Assembly: GCF_051014685.1 (NCBI RefSeq)
Contig: NW_027478391.1
Location: 496,001 to 560,000, forward strand
Length of the DNA stretch: 64,000 nucleotides
Direction: 5' to 3'
From: Ptiloglossa arizonensis
Taxonomy: Eukaryota; Arthropoda; Insecta; Hymenoptera; Colletidae
In this document: positions 24,301 through 37,839 of the stretch, in pieces
How positions within the stretch are numbered: the stretch's first letter is position 1
Layout: every line of letters starts with the position of its first letter
Notes under the pieces: model-generated
Told to the model about the DNA's origin: nothing
Database searches by the model: none
Seen by the model: the letters and a program-made list of their open reading frames with translations, nothing else
Position numbers and translations under genes: made by a program

Positions 24301-27300
24301 GGGAATTTGAAGTTAAGGAATGCTTGGGAAACCATCAAAATTTTCAGAAGTCTGATACTCGAAACCAATAACTGCAAAGGCCGAGGGGAAAAATACACAT
24401 ACCTTTGTAATCGGGCGAGTTTCCACTTTCAGACGCAACAGGAATTTCTCGAGTTCGTCGATCCGTTCGCGAGATATGGGAGTTTGATGTTAAGGAATGG
24501 TTGAGAAACCATCAAAATTTTCGCTGGTCTGATACTCGAAACCAATAACTGGAATGGCCTAGGGGAAAAGTACACATACCATTGTAATCGTGCGAGTTTC
24601 TACTTTCAGATGCAACAGGAATTTCTCGAGTTCGTTAATCCTTTCGCGAGATATGGGAGTTTGAAGTTAAGGAATGGTTGAGAAACCATCAAAATTTTCG
24701 CTGGTCTGATACTCGAAACCAATAACTGGAATGGCCTAGGGCAAAAGTACACACACCATTGTAATCGGGCTAGTTTCTAGTTTCAGATGCAACAGAAATT
24801 TCTGGAGTTCGTCAATCCGTTCGGGAGATATGGTAGTTTGAAGTTAAGGAATGGCTGTGAAACCATTAAAATTTTCGCTGGTCTGTTACTCGAAACCAAT
24901 AACTGGAATGGCCTAGGGGAAAAGTACACACACCATTGTAATCGGGCGAGTTTCTACTTTCAGATGCAACAGAAATTTCTCGAGTTCGTCAATCCGTTCG
25001 CGAGATATGGGAATTTGAAGTTAAGGAATGCTTGAGAAACCATCAAAATTTTCGAAAGTCTGATACTCGAAACCAATAACTACAAAGGCCTAGGGGAAAA
25101 GTACACACACCATTGTAATCGGACGAGTTTCTACTTTCAGATGCAACAGGAATTTCTCGAGTTCGTCAACCCGTTCGCGAGATATGGGAGTTTGAAGTTA
25201 AGGAATGCTTGGGAAACCATCAAAATTTTCAGAAGTCTGATACTCGAAACCAATAACTACAAAGGCCTAGGGGAAAAATACACCTACCGTTGTAATCGGG
25301 CGAGTTTCTACTTTCACAAGCAACCTGAATTTCTCGAGTTCGGCAATCCGTTCGCGAGATATGGGAGTTTGAAATTAAGGAATGGTTGAGAAACCATCAA
25401 AATTTTCGCTGGTCTGATACTCGAAACCAATAACAGGGATGGCCTAGGGGAAAAGTACACACACCATTGTAATCGGGCGAGTTTCTACTTTCACATGCAA
25501 CAGTAATTTCTCGAGTTCGTCAATCCGTTCGCGAGATTTGGGAATTTGAAGTTAAGGAATGCTTGAGAAACCACCAAAATTTTCGAAAGTCTGACACTCG
25601 AAACCAATAACTACAAAGGCCTAGGGGAAAAATACACACACCATTGTAATCGGGCGAGTTTCTACTTTCAGATGCAACAGAAATTTCTCGAGTTCGTCAA
25701 TCCGTTCGCGAGATATGGGAATTTGAAGTTAAGGAATGCTTGAGAAACCATCAAAATTTTCGAAAGTCTGATACTCGAAACCAATAACTACAAAGGCCTA
25801 GGGGAAAAATACACCTACCGTTGTAATCGGGCGAGTTTCTACTTTCACTTGCAACAGGAATTTCTCGAGTTCGTCAATCCGTTCGCGAGATATGGGTGTT
25901 TGAAGTTAAGGAATGGTTGAGAAACCATCAAAATTTTCGCTGGTCTGATACTCGAAACCAATAACTGGAATGGCCTAGGGGAAAAGTACGCACACCATTG
26001 TAATCGGGCGAGTTTCTACTTTCAGATGCAACAGGAATTTCTCGAGTTCGTCAACCCGTTCGCGAGATATGGGAGTTTGGAATTAAGGAATGCTTGGGAA
26101 ACCATCGAAATTTTCAGAAGTCTGATACTCGAAACCAATAACTGCAAAGGCCGAGGGGAAAAATACACATACCTTTGTAATCGGGCGAGTTTCCACTTTC
26201 AGACGCAACAGGAATTTCTCGAGTTCGTCCATCCGTTCGCGAGATATGGGAGTTTGATGTTAAGGAATGGTTGAGAAACCATCAAAATTTACGCTGGTCT
26301 GATACTCGAAACCAATAACTGGAATGGCCTAGGGGAAAAGTACACACACCATTGTAATCGGGCTAGTTTCTAGTTTCAGATGCAACAGAAATTTCTGGAG
26401 TTCGTCAATCCGTTCGGGAGATATGGGAGTTTGAAGTTAAGGAATGCTTGAGAAACCATCAAAATTTTCGAAAGTCTGATACTCGAAACCAATAACTACA
26501 AAGGCCTAGGGGAAAAGTACACACACCATTGTAATCGGACGAGTTTCTACTTTCAGATGCAACAGGAATTTCTCGAGTTCGTCAACCCGTTCGCGAGATA
26601 TGGGAGTTTGATGTTAAGGAATGCTTGGGAAACCATCAAAATTTTCGAAAGTCTGATACTCGAAACCAATAACTACAAAGGCCTAGGGGAAAAATACACA
26701 TACCGTTGTAATCGGGCGAGTTTCTACTTTCACATGCAACAGGAATTTCTCGAGTTCGTCAATCCGTTCGCGAGATGTGGGAGTCTGAAGTTAAGGAATG
26801 GTTGAGAAACGATCAAAATTTTCGCAAGTCTGATACTCGAAACCAATAACTACAAAGGCCTACGGGAAAAATACACATACCTTTGTAATCGGGCGAGTTT
26901 CCACTTTCAGACGCCACAGTAATTTCTCGAGTTCGTCAATCCGTTCGCGAGATATGGGAGTTTGATGTTAAGGAATGGTTGAGAAACCATCAAAATTTTC
27001 GCTGGTCTGATACTCGAAACCAATAACTGGAATGGCCTAGGGGAAAAGTACACACACCATTGTAATCGGGCGAGTTTCTACTTTCAGATGCAACAGGAAT
27101 TTCTCGAGTTCGTCAATCCGTTCGCGAGATATGGGAGTTTAAAGTTAAGGAACGCTTGGGAAACCATCAAAATTTTCAGAAGTCTGATACTCGAACGAAT
27201 AACTGCAAAGGCCGAGGGGAAAAATACACATACCTTTGTAATCGGGCGAGTTTCCACTTTCAGACGCAACAGGAATTTCTCGAGTTCGTCAACCCGTTCG

Positions 27301-30300
27301 CGAGATATGGGAGTTTAAAGTTAAGGAATGTTTGGGAAACCATCAAAATTTTCAGAAGTCTGATACTCGAAACCAATAACTGCAAAGGCCTAGGGGAAAA
27401 ATACACCTACCGTTGTAATCGGTCGAGTTTCTACTTTCACATGCAACCTGAATTTCTCGAGTTCGGCAATCCGTTCGCGAGATATGGGAGTTTGAAATTA
27501 AGGAATGGTTGAGAAACCATCAAAATTTTCGCTGGTCTGATACTCGAAACCAATAACAGGGATGGCCTGGGGGAAAAGTACACACACCATTGTAATCGGG
27601 CGAGTTTCTACTTTCACGTGCAACAGGAATTTCTCGAGTTGGGAAATCCGTTCGCGAGATATGGGAGTTTGAAGTTAAGGAATGGTTGTGAAACCATCAA
27701 AATTTTCGCCGGTCTGCTACTCGAAACCAATAACTGGAATGGCCTAGGGGAAAAGTACACACACCATTGTAATCGGGCGAGTTTCTACTTTCAGATGCCA
27801 CAGAAATTTGTCGAGTTCGTCAATCCGTTCGCGATATTTGGGAATTTGAAGTTAAGGAATGCTTGAGAAACCACCAAAATTTTCGAAAGTCTGACACTCG
27901 AAACCAATAACTACAAAGGCCTAGGGGAAAAATCCGAACACCATTGTAGTCGGGCGAGTTTCTACTTTCAGATGCAACAGAAATTTCTCGAGTTCGTCAA
28001 TCCGTTCGCGATATATGGGAATTTGAAGTTAAGGAATGCTTGGGAAACCATCAAAATTTTCAGAAGTCTGATACTCGAAACCAATAACTGCAAAGGCCGA
28101 GGGGAAAAATACACATACCTTTGTAATCGGGCGAGTTTCCACTTTCAGACGCAACAGGAATTTCTCGAGTTCGTCCATCCGTTCGCGAGATATGGGAGTT
28201 TGATGTTAAGGAATGGTTGAGAAACCATCAAAATTTTCGCTGGTCTGATACTCGAAACCAATAACTGGAATGGCCTAGGGGAAAAGTACACATACCATTG
28301 TAATCGTGCGAGTTTCTACTTTCAGATGCAACAGGAATTTCTCGAGTTCGTTAATCCTTTCGCGAGATATGGGAGTTTGAAGTTAAGGAATGGTTGAGAA
28401 ACCATCAAAATTTTCGCTGGTCTGATACTCGAAACCAATAACTGGAATGGCCTAGGGCAAAAGTACACACACCATTGTAATCGGGCTAGTTTCTAGTTTC
28501 AGATGCAACAGAAATTTTCTGGAGTTCGTCAATCCGTTCGGGAGATATGGTAGTTTGAAGTTAAGGAATGGCTGTGAAACCATTAAAATTTTCGCTGGTC
28601 TGTTACTCGAAACCAATAACTGGAATGGCCTAGGGGAAAAGTACACACACCATTGTAATCGGGCGAGTTTCTACTTTCAGATGCAACAGAAATTTCTCGA
28701 GTTCGTCAATCCGTTCGCGAGATATGGGAATTTGAAGTTAAGGAATGCTTGAGAAACCATCAAAATTTTCGCTGGTCTGATACTCGAAACCAATAACTGG
28801 AATGGCCTAGGGGAAAAGTACACACACCATTGTAATCGGGCTAGTTTCTAGTTTCAGATGCAACAGAAATTTCTGGAGTTCGTCAATCCGTTCGGGAGAT
28901 ATGGGAGTTTGAAGTTAAGGAATGCTTGAGAAACCATCAAAATTTTCGAAAGTCTGATACTCGAAACCAATAACTACAAAGGCCTAGGGGAAAAGTACAC
29001 ACACCATTGTAATCGGACGACTTTCTACTTTCAGATGCAACAGGAATTTCTCGAGTTCGTCAACCCGTTCGCGAGATATGGGAGTTTGATGTTAAGGAAT
29101 GCTTGGGAAACCATCAAAATTTTCAGAAGTCTGATACTCGAAACCAATAACTACAAAGGCCTAGGGGAAAAATACACCTACCGTTGTAATCGGGCGAGTT
29201 TCTACTTTCACATGCAACCTGAATTTCTCGAGTTCGGCAATCCGTTCGCGAGATATGGGAGTTTGAAATTAAGGAATGGTTGAGAAACCATCAAAATTTT
29301 CGCTGGTCTGATACTCGAAACCAATAACAGGGATGGCCTAGGGGAAAAGTACACACACCATTGTAATCGGGCGAGTTTCTACTTTCACATGCAACAGGAA
29401 TTTCTCGAGTTCGGAGATCCGTTCGCGAGATATGGGAGTTTGAAGTTAAGGAATGGTTGTGAAACCATCAAAATTTTCGCCGGTCTGCTACTCGAAACCA
29501 ATAACTGGAATGGCCTAGGGGAAAAGTACACACACCATTGTAATCGGGCGAGTTTCTACTTTCAGATGCCACAGAAATTTCTCGAGTTCGTCAATCCGTT
29601 CGCGAGATTTGGGAATTTGAAGTTAAGGAATGCTTGAGAAACCACAAAAATTTTCGAAAGTCTGATACTCGAAACCAATAACTACAAAGGCCTAGGGGAA
29701 AAATACGCACACCATTGTAATCGGGCGAGTTTCTACTTTCAGATGCAACAGAAATTTCACGAGTTCGTCAATCCGTTCGCGAGATATGGGAATTTGAAGT
29801 TAAGGAATGCTTGAGAAACCATCAAAATTTTCGAAATTCTGATACTCGAAACCAGTAACTACAAAGGCCTAGGGGAAAAATACACCTACCGTTGTAATCG
29901 GGCGAGTTTCTACTTTCACATGCAACAGGAATTTCTCGAGTTCGTCAATCCGTTCGCGAGATATGGGTGTTTGAAGTTAAGGAATGGTTGAGAAACCATA
30001 AAAATTTTCGCTGGTCTGATAATCGAAACCAATAACTGGAATGGCCTAGGGGAAAAGTACACACACCACTGTAATCGGGCGAGCTTCTACTTTCAGATGC
30101 AACAGGAATTTCTCGAGTTCGTCAACCAGTTCGCGAGGTATGGGAGTTTGGAGTTAAGGAATGCTTGGGAAACCATCAAAATTTTCAGAAGTCTGATACT
30201 CGAAACCAATAACTGCAAAGGCCGAGGGGAAAAATACACATACCTTTGTAATCGGGCGAGTTTCCACTTTCAGACGCAACAGGAATTTCTCGAGTTCGTC

Positions 30301-33300
30301 AGTCCGTTCGCGAGATATGGGAGTTTGATGTTAAGGAATGATTGAGAAACCATCAAAATTTTCGCTGGTCTGATACTCGAAACCAATAACTGGAATGGCC
30401 TAGGGGAAAAGTACACATACCATTGTAATCGTGCGAGTTTCTACTTTCAGATGCAACAGGAATTTCTCGAGTTCGTTAATCCTTTCGCGCGATATGGGAG
30501 TTTGAAGTTAAGGAATGGTTGAGAAACCATCAAAATTTTCGCTGGTCTGATACTCGAAACCAATAACTGGAATGGCCTAGGGCAAAAGTACACACACCAT
30601 TGTAATCGGGCTAGTTTCTACTTTCAGATGCAACAGAAATTTCTCGGGTTCGTCAATCCGTTCGGGAGATATGGGAGTTTGAAGTTAAGGAATGGCTGTG
30701 AAACCATTAAAATTTTCGCTGGTCTGATACTCGAAACCAATAACTGGAATGGCCTAGGGGAAAAGTACACACACCATTGTAATCGGGCGAGTTTCTACTT
30801 TCAGATGCAACAGAAATTTCCGGAGTTCGTCAATCCGTTCACGAGATATGGGAATTTGAAGTTAAGGAATGCTTGAGAAACCATCAAAATTTTCGAAAGT
30901 CTGATACTCGAAATCAATAACTACAAAGGCCTAGGGGAAAAGTACACACACCATTGTAATCGGGCGAGTTTCTACTTTCAGATGCAACAGGAATTTCTCG
31001 AGTTCGTCAAAACGTTCGCGAGATATGGGAGTTTGAATTTAAGGAATGCTTGGGAAACCATCAAAATTTTCAGAAGTCTGATACTCGAAACCAATAACTG
31101 CAAAGGCCGAGGGGAAAAATACACATACCTTTGTAATCGGGCGAGTTTCCACTTTCAGACGCAACAGGAATTTCTCGAGTTCGTCCATCCGTTCGCGAGA
31201 TATGGGAGTTTGATGTTAAGGAATGGTTGAGAAACCATCAAAATTTTCGCTGGTCTGATACTCGAAACCAATAACTGGAATGGCCTAGGGGAAAAGTACA
31301 CACACCATTGTAATCGGGCGAGTTTCTACTTTCAGATGCAACAGGAATTTCTCGAGTTCGTCAATCCGTTCGCGAGATATGGGAGTTTAAAGTTAAGGAA
31401 TGCTTGGGAAACCATCAAAATTTTCAGAAGTCTGATACTCGAACGAATAACTGCAAAGGCCGAGGGGAAAAATACACATACCTTTGTAATCGGGCGAGTT
31501 TCCACTTTCAGACGCAACAGGAATTTCTCGAGTTCGTCAACCCGTTCGCGAGATATGGGAGTTTAAAGTTAAGGAATGCTTGGGAAACCATCAAAATTTT
31601 CAGAAGTCTGATACTCGAAACCAATAACTGCAAAGGCCTAGGGGAAAAATACACCTACCGTTGTAATCGGTCGAGTTTCTACTTTCACATGCAACCTGAA
31701 TTTCTCGAGTTCGGCAATCCGTTCGCGAGATATGGGAGTTTGAAATTAAGGAATGGTTGAGAAACCATCAAAATTTTCGCTGGTCTGATACTCGAAACCA
31801 ATAACAGGGTTGGCCTGGGGGAAAAGTACACACACCATTGTAATCGGGCGAGTTTCTACTTTCACGTGCAACAGGAATTTCTCGAGTTGGGAAATCCGTT
31901 CGCGAGATATGGGAGTTTGAAGTTAAGGAATGGTTGTGAAACCATCAAAATTTTCGCCGGTCTGCTACTCGAAACCAATAACTGGAATGGCCTAGGGGAA
32001 AAGTACACACACCATTGTAATCGGGCGAGTTTCTACTTTCAGATGCCACAGAAATTTGTCGAGTTCGTCAATCCGTTCGCGATATTTGGGAATTTGAAGT
32101 TAAGGAATGCTTGAGAAACCACCAAAATTTTCGAAAGTCTGACACTCGAAACCAATAACTACAAAGGCCTAGGGGAAAAATCCGAACACCATTGTAGTCG
32201 GGCGAGTTTCTACTTTCAGATGCAACAGAAATTTCTCGAGTTCGTCAATCCGTTCGCGATATATGGGAATTTGAAGTTAAGGAATGCTTGGGAAACCATC
32301 AAAATTTTCAGAAGTCTGATACTCGAAACCAATAACTGCAAAGGCCGAGGGGAAAAATACACATACCTTTGTAATCGGGCGAGTTTCCACTTTCAGACGC
32401 AACAGGAATTTCTCGAGTTCGTCCATCCGTTCGCGAGATATGGAAGTTTGATGTTAAGGAATGGTTGAGAAACCATCAAAATTTTCGCTGGTCTGATACT
32501 CGAAACCAATAACTGGAATGGCCTAGGGGAAAAGAACACATACCATTGTAATCGTGCGAGTTTCTACTTTCAGATGCAACAGGAATTTCTCGAGTTCGTT
32601 AATCCTTTCGCGAGATATGGGAGTTTGAAGTTAAGGAATGGTTGAGAAACCATCAAAATTTTCGCTGGTCTGATACTCGAAACCAATAACTGGAATGGCC
32701 TAGGGCAAAAGTACACACACCATTGTAATCGGGCTAGTTTCTAGTTTCAGATGCAACAGAAATTTCTGGAGTTCGTCAATCCGTTCGGGAGATATGGTAG
32801 TTTGAAGTTAAGGAATGGCTGTGAAACCATTAAAATTTTCGCTGGTCTGTTACTCGAAACCAATAACTGGAATGGCCTAGGGGAAAAGTACACACACCAT
32901 TGTAATCGGGCGAGTTTCTACTTTCAGATGCAACAGAAATTTCTCGAGTTCGTCAATCCGTTCGCGAGATATGGGAATTTGAAGTTAAGGAATGCTTGAG
33001 AAACCATCAAAATTTTCGAAAGTCTGATACTCGAAACCAATAACTACAAAGGCCTAGGGGAAAAGTACACACACCATTGTAATCGGACGAGTTTCTACTT
33101 TCAGATGCAACAGGAATTTCTCGAGTTCGTCAACCCGTTCGCGAGATATGGGAGTTTGAAGTTAAGGAATGCTTGGGAAACCATCAAAATTTTCAGAAGT
33201 CTGATACTCGAAACCAATAACTACAAAGGCCTAGGGGAAAAATACACCTACCGTTGTAATCGGGCGAGTTTCTACTTTCACATGCAACCTGAATTTCTCG

Positions 33301-35715
33301 AGTTCGGCAATCCGTTCGCGAGATATGGGAGTTTGAAATTAAGGAATGGTTGAGAAACCATCAAAATTTTCGCTGGTCTGATACTCGAAACCAATAACAG
33401 GGATGGCCTAGGGGAAAAGTACACACACCATTGTAATCGGGCGAGTTTCTACTTTCACATGCAACAGGAATTTCTCGAGTTCGTCAATCCGTTCGCGAGA
33501 TTTGGGAATTTGAAGTTAAGGAATGCTTGAGAAACCACCAAAATTTTCGAAAGTCTGACACTCGAAACCAATAACTACAAAGGCCTAGGGGAAAAATACA
33601 CACACCATTGTAATCGGGCGAGTTTCTACTTTCAGATGCAACAGAAATTTCTCGAGTTCGTCAATCCGTTCGCGAGATATGGGAATTTGAAGTTAAGGAA
33701 TGCTTGAGAAACCATCAAAATTTTCGCTGGTCTGATACTCGAAACCAATAACTGGAATGGCCTAGGGGAAAAGTACACACAACATTGTAATCGGGCTAGT
33801 TTCTAGTTTCAGATGCAACAGAAATTTCTGGAGTTCGTCAATCCGTTCGGGAGATATGGGAGTTTGAAGTTAAGGAATGCTTGAGAAACCATCAAAATTT
33901 TCGAAAGTCTGATACTCGAAACCAATAACTACAAAGGCCTAGGGGAAAAGTACACACACCATTGTAATCGGACGAGTTTCTACTTTCAGATGCAACAGGA
34001 ATTTCTCGAGTTCGTCAACCCGTTCGCGAGATATGGGAGTTTGATGTTAAGGAATGCTTGGGAAACCATCAAAATTTTCAGAAGTCTGAAACTCGAAACC
34101 AATAACTACAAAGGCCTAGGGGAAAAATACACCTACCGTTGTAATCGGGCGAGTTTCTACTTTCACATGCAACCTGAATTTCTCGAGTTCGGCAATCCGT
34201 TCGCGAGATATGGGAGTTTGAAATTAAGGAATGGTTGAGAAACCATCAAAATTTTCGCTGGTCTGATACTCGAAACCAATAACAGGGATGGCCTAGGGGA
34301 AAAGTACACACACCATTGTAATCGGGCGAGTTTCTACTTTCACATGCAACAGGAATTTCTCGAGTTCGGAGATCCGTTCGCGAGATATGGGAGTTTGAAG
34401 TTAAGGAATGGTTGTGAAACCATCAAAATTTTCGCCGGTCTGCTACTCGAAACCAATAACTGGAATGGCCTAGGGGAAAAGTACACACACCATTGTAATC
34501 GGGCGAGTTTCTACTTTCAGATGCCACAGAAATTTCTCGAGTTCGTCAATCCGTTCGCGAGATTTGGGAATTTGAAGTTAAGGAATGCTTGAGAAACCAT
34601 CAAAATTTTCGAAAGTCTGATACTCGAAACCAGTAACTACAAAGGCCTAGGGGAAAAATACACCTACCGTTGTAATCGGGCGAGTTTCTACTTTCACATG
34701 CAACAGGAATTTCTCGAGTTCGTCAATCCGTTCGCGAGATATGGGTGTTTGAAGTTAAGGAATGGTTGAGAAACCATAAAAATTTTCGCTGGTCTGATAA
34801 TCGAAACCAATAACTGGAATGGCCTAGGGGAAAAGTACACACACCACTGTAATCGGGCGAGCTTCTACTTTCAGATGCAACAGGAATTTCTCGAGTTCGT
34901 CAACCAGTTCGCGAGGTATGGGAGTTTGGAGTTAAGGAATGCTTGGGAAACCATCAAAATTTTCAGAAGTCTGATACTCGAAACCAATAACTGCAAAGGC
35001 CGAGGGGAAAAATACACATACCTTTGTAATCGGGCGAGTTTCCACTTTCAGACGCAACAGGAATTTCTCGAGTTCGTCAGTCCGTTCGCGAGATATGGGA
35101 GTTTGATGTTAAGGAATGATTGAGAAACCATCAAAATTTTCGCTGGTCTGATACTCGAAACCAATAACTGGAATGGCCTAGGGGAAAAGTACACATACCA
35201 TTGTAATCGTGCGAGTTTCTACTTTCAGATGCAACAGGAATTTCTCGAGTTCGTTAATCCTTTCGCGCGATATGGGAGTTTGAAGTTAAGGAATGGTTGA
35301 GAAACCATCAAAATTTTCGCTGGTCTGATACTCGAAACCAATAACTGGAATGGCCTAGGGCAAAAGTACACACACCATTGTAATCGGGCTAGTTTCTACT
35401 TTCAGATGCAACAGAAATTTCTCGGGTTCGTCAATCCGTTCGGGAGATATGGGAGTTTGAAGTTAAGGAATGGCTGTGAAACCATTAAAATTTTCGCTGG
35501 TCTGATACTCGAAACCAATAACTGGAATGGCCTAGGGGAAAAGTACACACACCATTGTAATCGGGCGAGTTTCTACTTTCAGATGCAACAGAAATTTCCG
35601 GAGTTCGTCAATCCGTTCACGAGATATGGGAATTTGAAGTTAAGGAATGCTTGAGAAACCATCAAAATTTTCGAAAGTCTGATACTCGAAATCAATAACT
35701 ACAAAGGCCTAGGGG
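18371..35715. repeat. 177-bp satellite array, central zone with dispersed higher-order blocks
   Basis: Continuous monomers, one orientation, no gene seen. A block of about 1.1 kb first seen at about 3000-4100 recurs at about 23160-24260, 26880-27975 and 31200-32220; copies share rare markers such as a missing base in CTCGAACGAATAAC and GAGTTGGGAAATCC. The segments about 27000-28770 and 31250-33020 match at a 4,248-bp shift (24 monomers). The block about 29035-31230 recurs at about 33990-36008 with one monomer missing. A one-base insertion (four Ts) occurs near 28515. About 20600-22900 is the most diverged part. Confidence 0.96.
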
Positions 35716-37839
35716 AAAAGTACACACACCATTGTAATCGGGCGAGTTTCTACTTTCAGATGCAACAGGAATTTCTCGAGTTCGTCAAAACGTTCGCGAG
35801 ATATGGGAGTTTGAATTTAAGGAATGCTTGGGAAACCATCAAAATTTTCAGAAGTCTGATACTCGAAACCAATAACTGCAAAGGCCGAGGGGAAAAATAC
35901 ACATACCTTTGTAATCGGGCGAGTTTCCACTTTCAGACGCAACAGGAATTTCTCGAGTTCGTCCATCCGTTCGCGAGATATGGGAGTTTGATGTTAAGGA
36001 ATGGTTGAGAAACCATCAAAATTTTCGCTGGTCTGATACTCGAAACCAATAACTGGAATGGCCTAGGGGAAAAGTACACACACCATTGTAATCGGGCTAG
36101 TTTCTAGTTTCAGATGCAACAGAAATTTCTGGAGTTCGTCAATCCGTTCGGGAGATATGGGAGTTTGAAGTTAAGGAATGCTTGAGAAACCATCAAAATT
36201 TTCGAAAGTCTGATACTCGAAACCAATAACTACAAAGGCCTAGGGGAAAAGTACACACACCATTGTAATCGGACGAGTTTCTACTTTCAGATGCAACAGG
36301 AATTTCTCGAGTTCGTCAACCCGTTCGCGAGATATGGGAGTTTGAAGTTAAGGAATGCTTGGGAAACCATCAAAATTTTCAGAAGTCTGATACTCGAAAC
36401 CAATAACTACAAAGGCCTAGGGGAAAAATACACCTACCGTTGTAATCGGGCGAGTTTCTACTTTCACATGCAACCTGAATTTCTCGAGTTCGGCAATCCG
36501 TTCGCGAGATATGGGAGTTTGAAAATAAGGAATGGTTGAGAAACCATCAAAATTTTCGCTGGTCTGATACTCGAAACCAATAACAGGGGTGGCCTAGGGG
36601 AAAAGTACACACACCATTGTAATCGGGCGAGTTTCTACTTTCACATGCAACAGGAATTTCTCGAGTTCGGAGATCCGTTCGCGAGATATGGGAGTTTGAA
36701 GTTAAGGAATGGTTGTGAAACCATCAAAATTTTCGCCGGTCTGCTACTCGAAACCAATAACTGGAATGGCCTAGGGGAAAAGTACACACACCATTGTAAT
36801 CGGGCGAGTTTCTACTTTCAGATGCCACAGAAATTTCTCGAGTTCGTCAATCCGTTCGCGAGATTTGGGAATTTGAAGTTAAGGAATGCTTGAGAAACCA
36901 CAAAAATTTTCGAAAGTCTGATACTCGAAACCAATAACTACAAAGGCCTAGGGGAAAAATACGCACACCATTGTAATCGGGCGAGTTTCTACTTTCAGAT
37001 GCAACAGAAATTTCGCGAGTTCGTCAATCCGTTCGCGAGATATGGGAATTTGAAGTTAAGGAATGCTTGAGAAACCATCAAAATTTTCGAAAGTCTGATA
37101 CTCGAAACCAGTAACTACAAAGGCCTAGGGGAAAAATACACCTACCGTTGTAATCGGGCGAGTTTCTACTTTCACATGCAACAGGAATTTCTCGAGTTCG
37201 TCAATCCGTTCGCGAGATATGGGTGTTTGAAGTTAAGGAATGGTTGAGAAACCATAAAAATTTTCGCTGGTCTGATAATCGAAACCAATAACTGGAATGG
37301 CCTAGGGGAAAAGTACACACACCACTGTAATCGGGCGAGCTTCTACTTTCAGATGCAACAGGAATTTCTCGAGTTCGTCAACCAGTTCGCGAGGTATGGG
37401 AGTTTGGAGTTAAGGAATGCTTGGGAAACCATCAAAATTTTCAGAAGTCTGATACTCGAAACCAATAACTGCAAAGGCCGAGGGGAAAAATACACATACC
37501 TTTGTAATCGGGCGAGTTTCCACTTTCAGACGCAACAGGAATTTCTCGAGTTCGTCAGTCCGTTCGCGAGATATGGGAGTTTGATGTTAAGGAATGATTG
37601 AGAAACCATCAAAATTTTCGCTTGTCTGATACTCGAAACCAATAACTGGAATGGCCTAGGGGAAAAGTACACATACCATTGTAATCGTGCGAGTTTCTAC
37701 TTTCAGATGCAACAGGAATTTCTCGAGTTCGTTCATCCTTTCGCGAGATATGGGAGTTTGAAGTTAAGGAATGGTTGAGAAACCATCAAAATTTTCGCTG
37801 GTCTGATACTCGAAACCAATAACTGGAATGGCCTAGGGC
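35716..37839. repeat. Twelve-monomer tandem duplication, unit 1 (2,124 bp)
   Basis: Repeated directly downstream with a shift of 2,124 bp, exactly 12 monomers. Left identity starts after a G/C difference (35715 against 37839). Unit 1 differs from unit 2 at only a few bases, for example GGGGTGG near 36588, TTTCGCGAG near 37015 and CTTGTCTG near 37622. No gene is seen. Confidence 0.92.
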
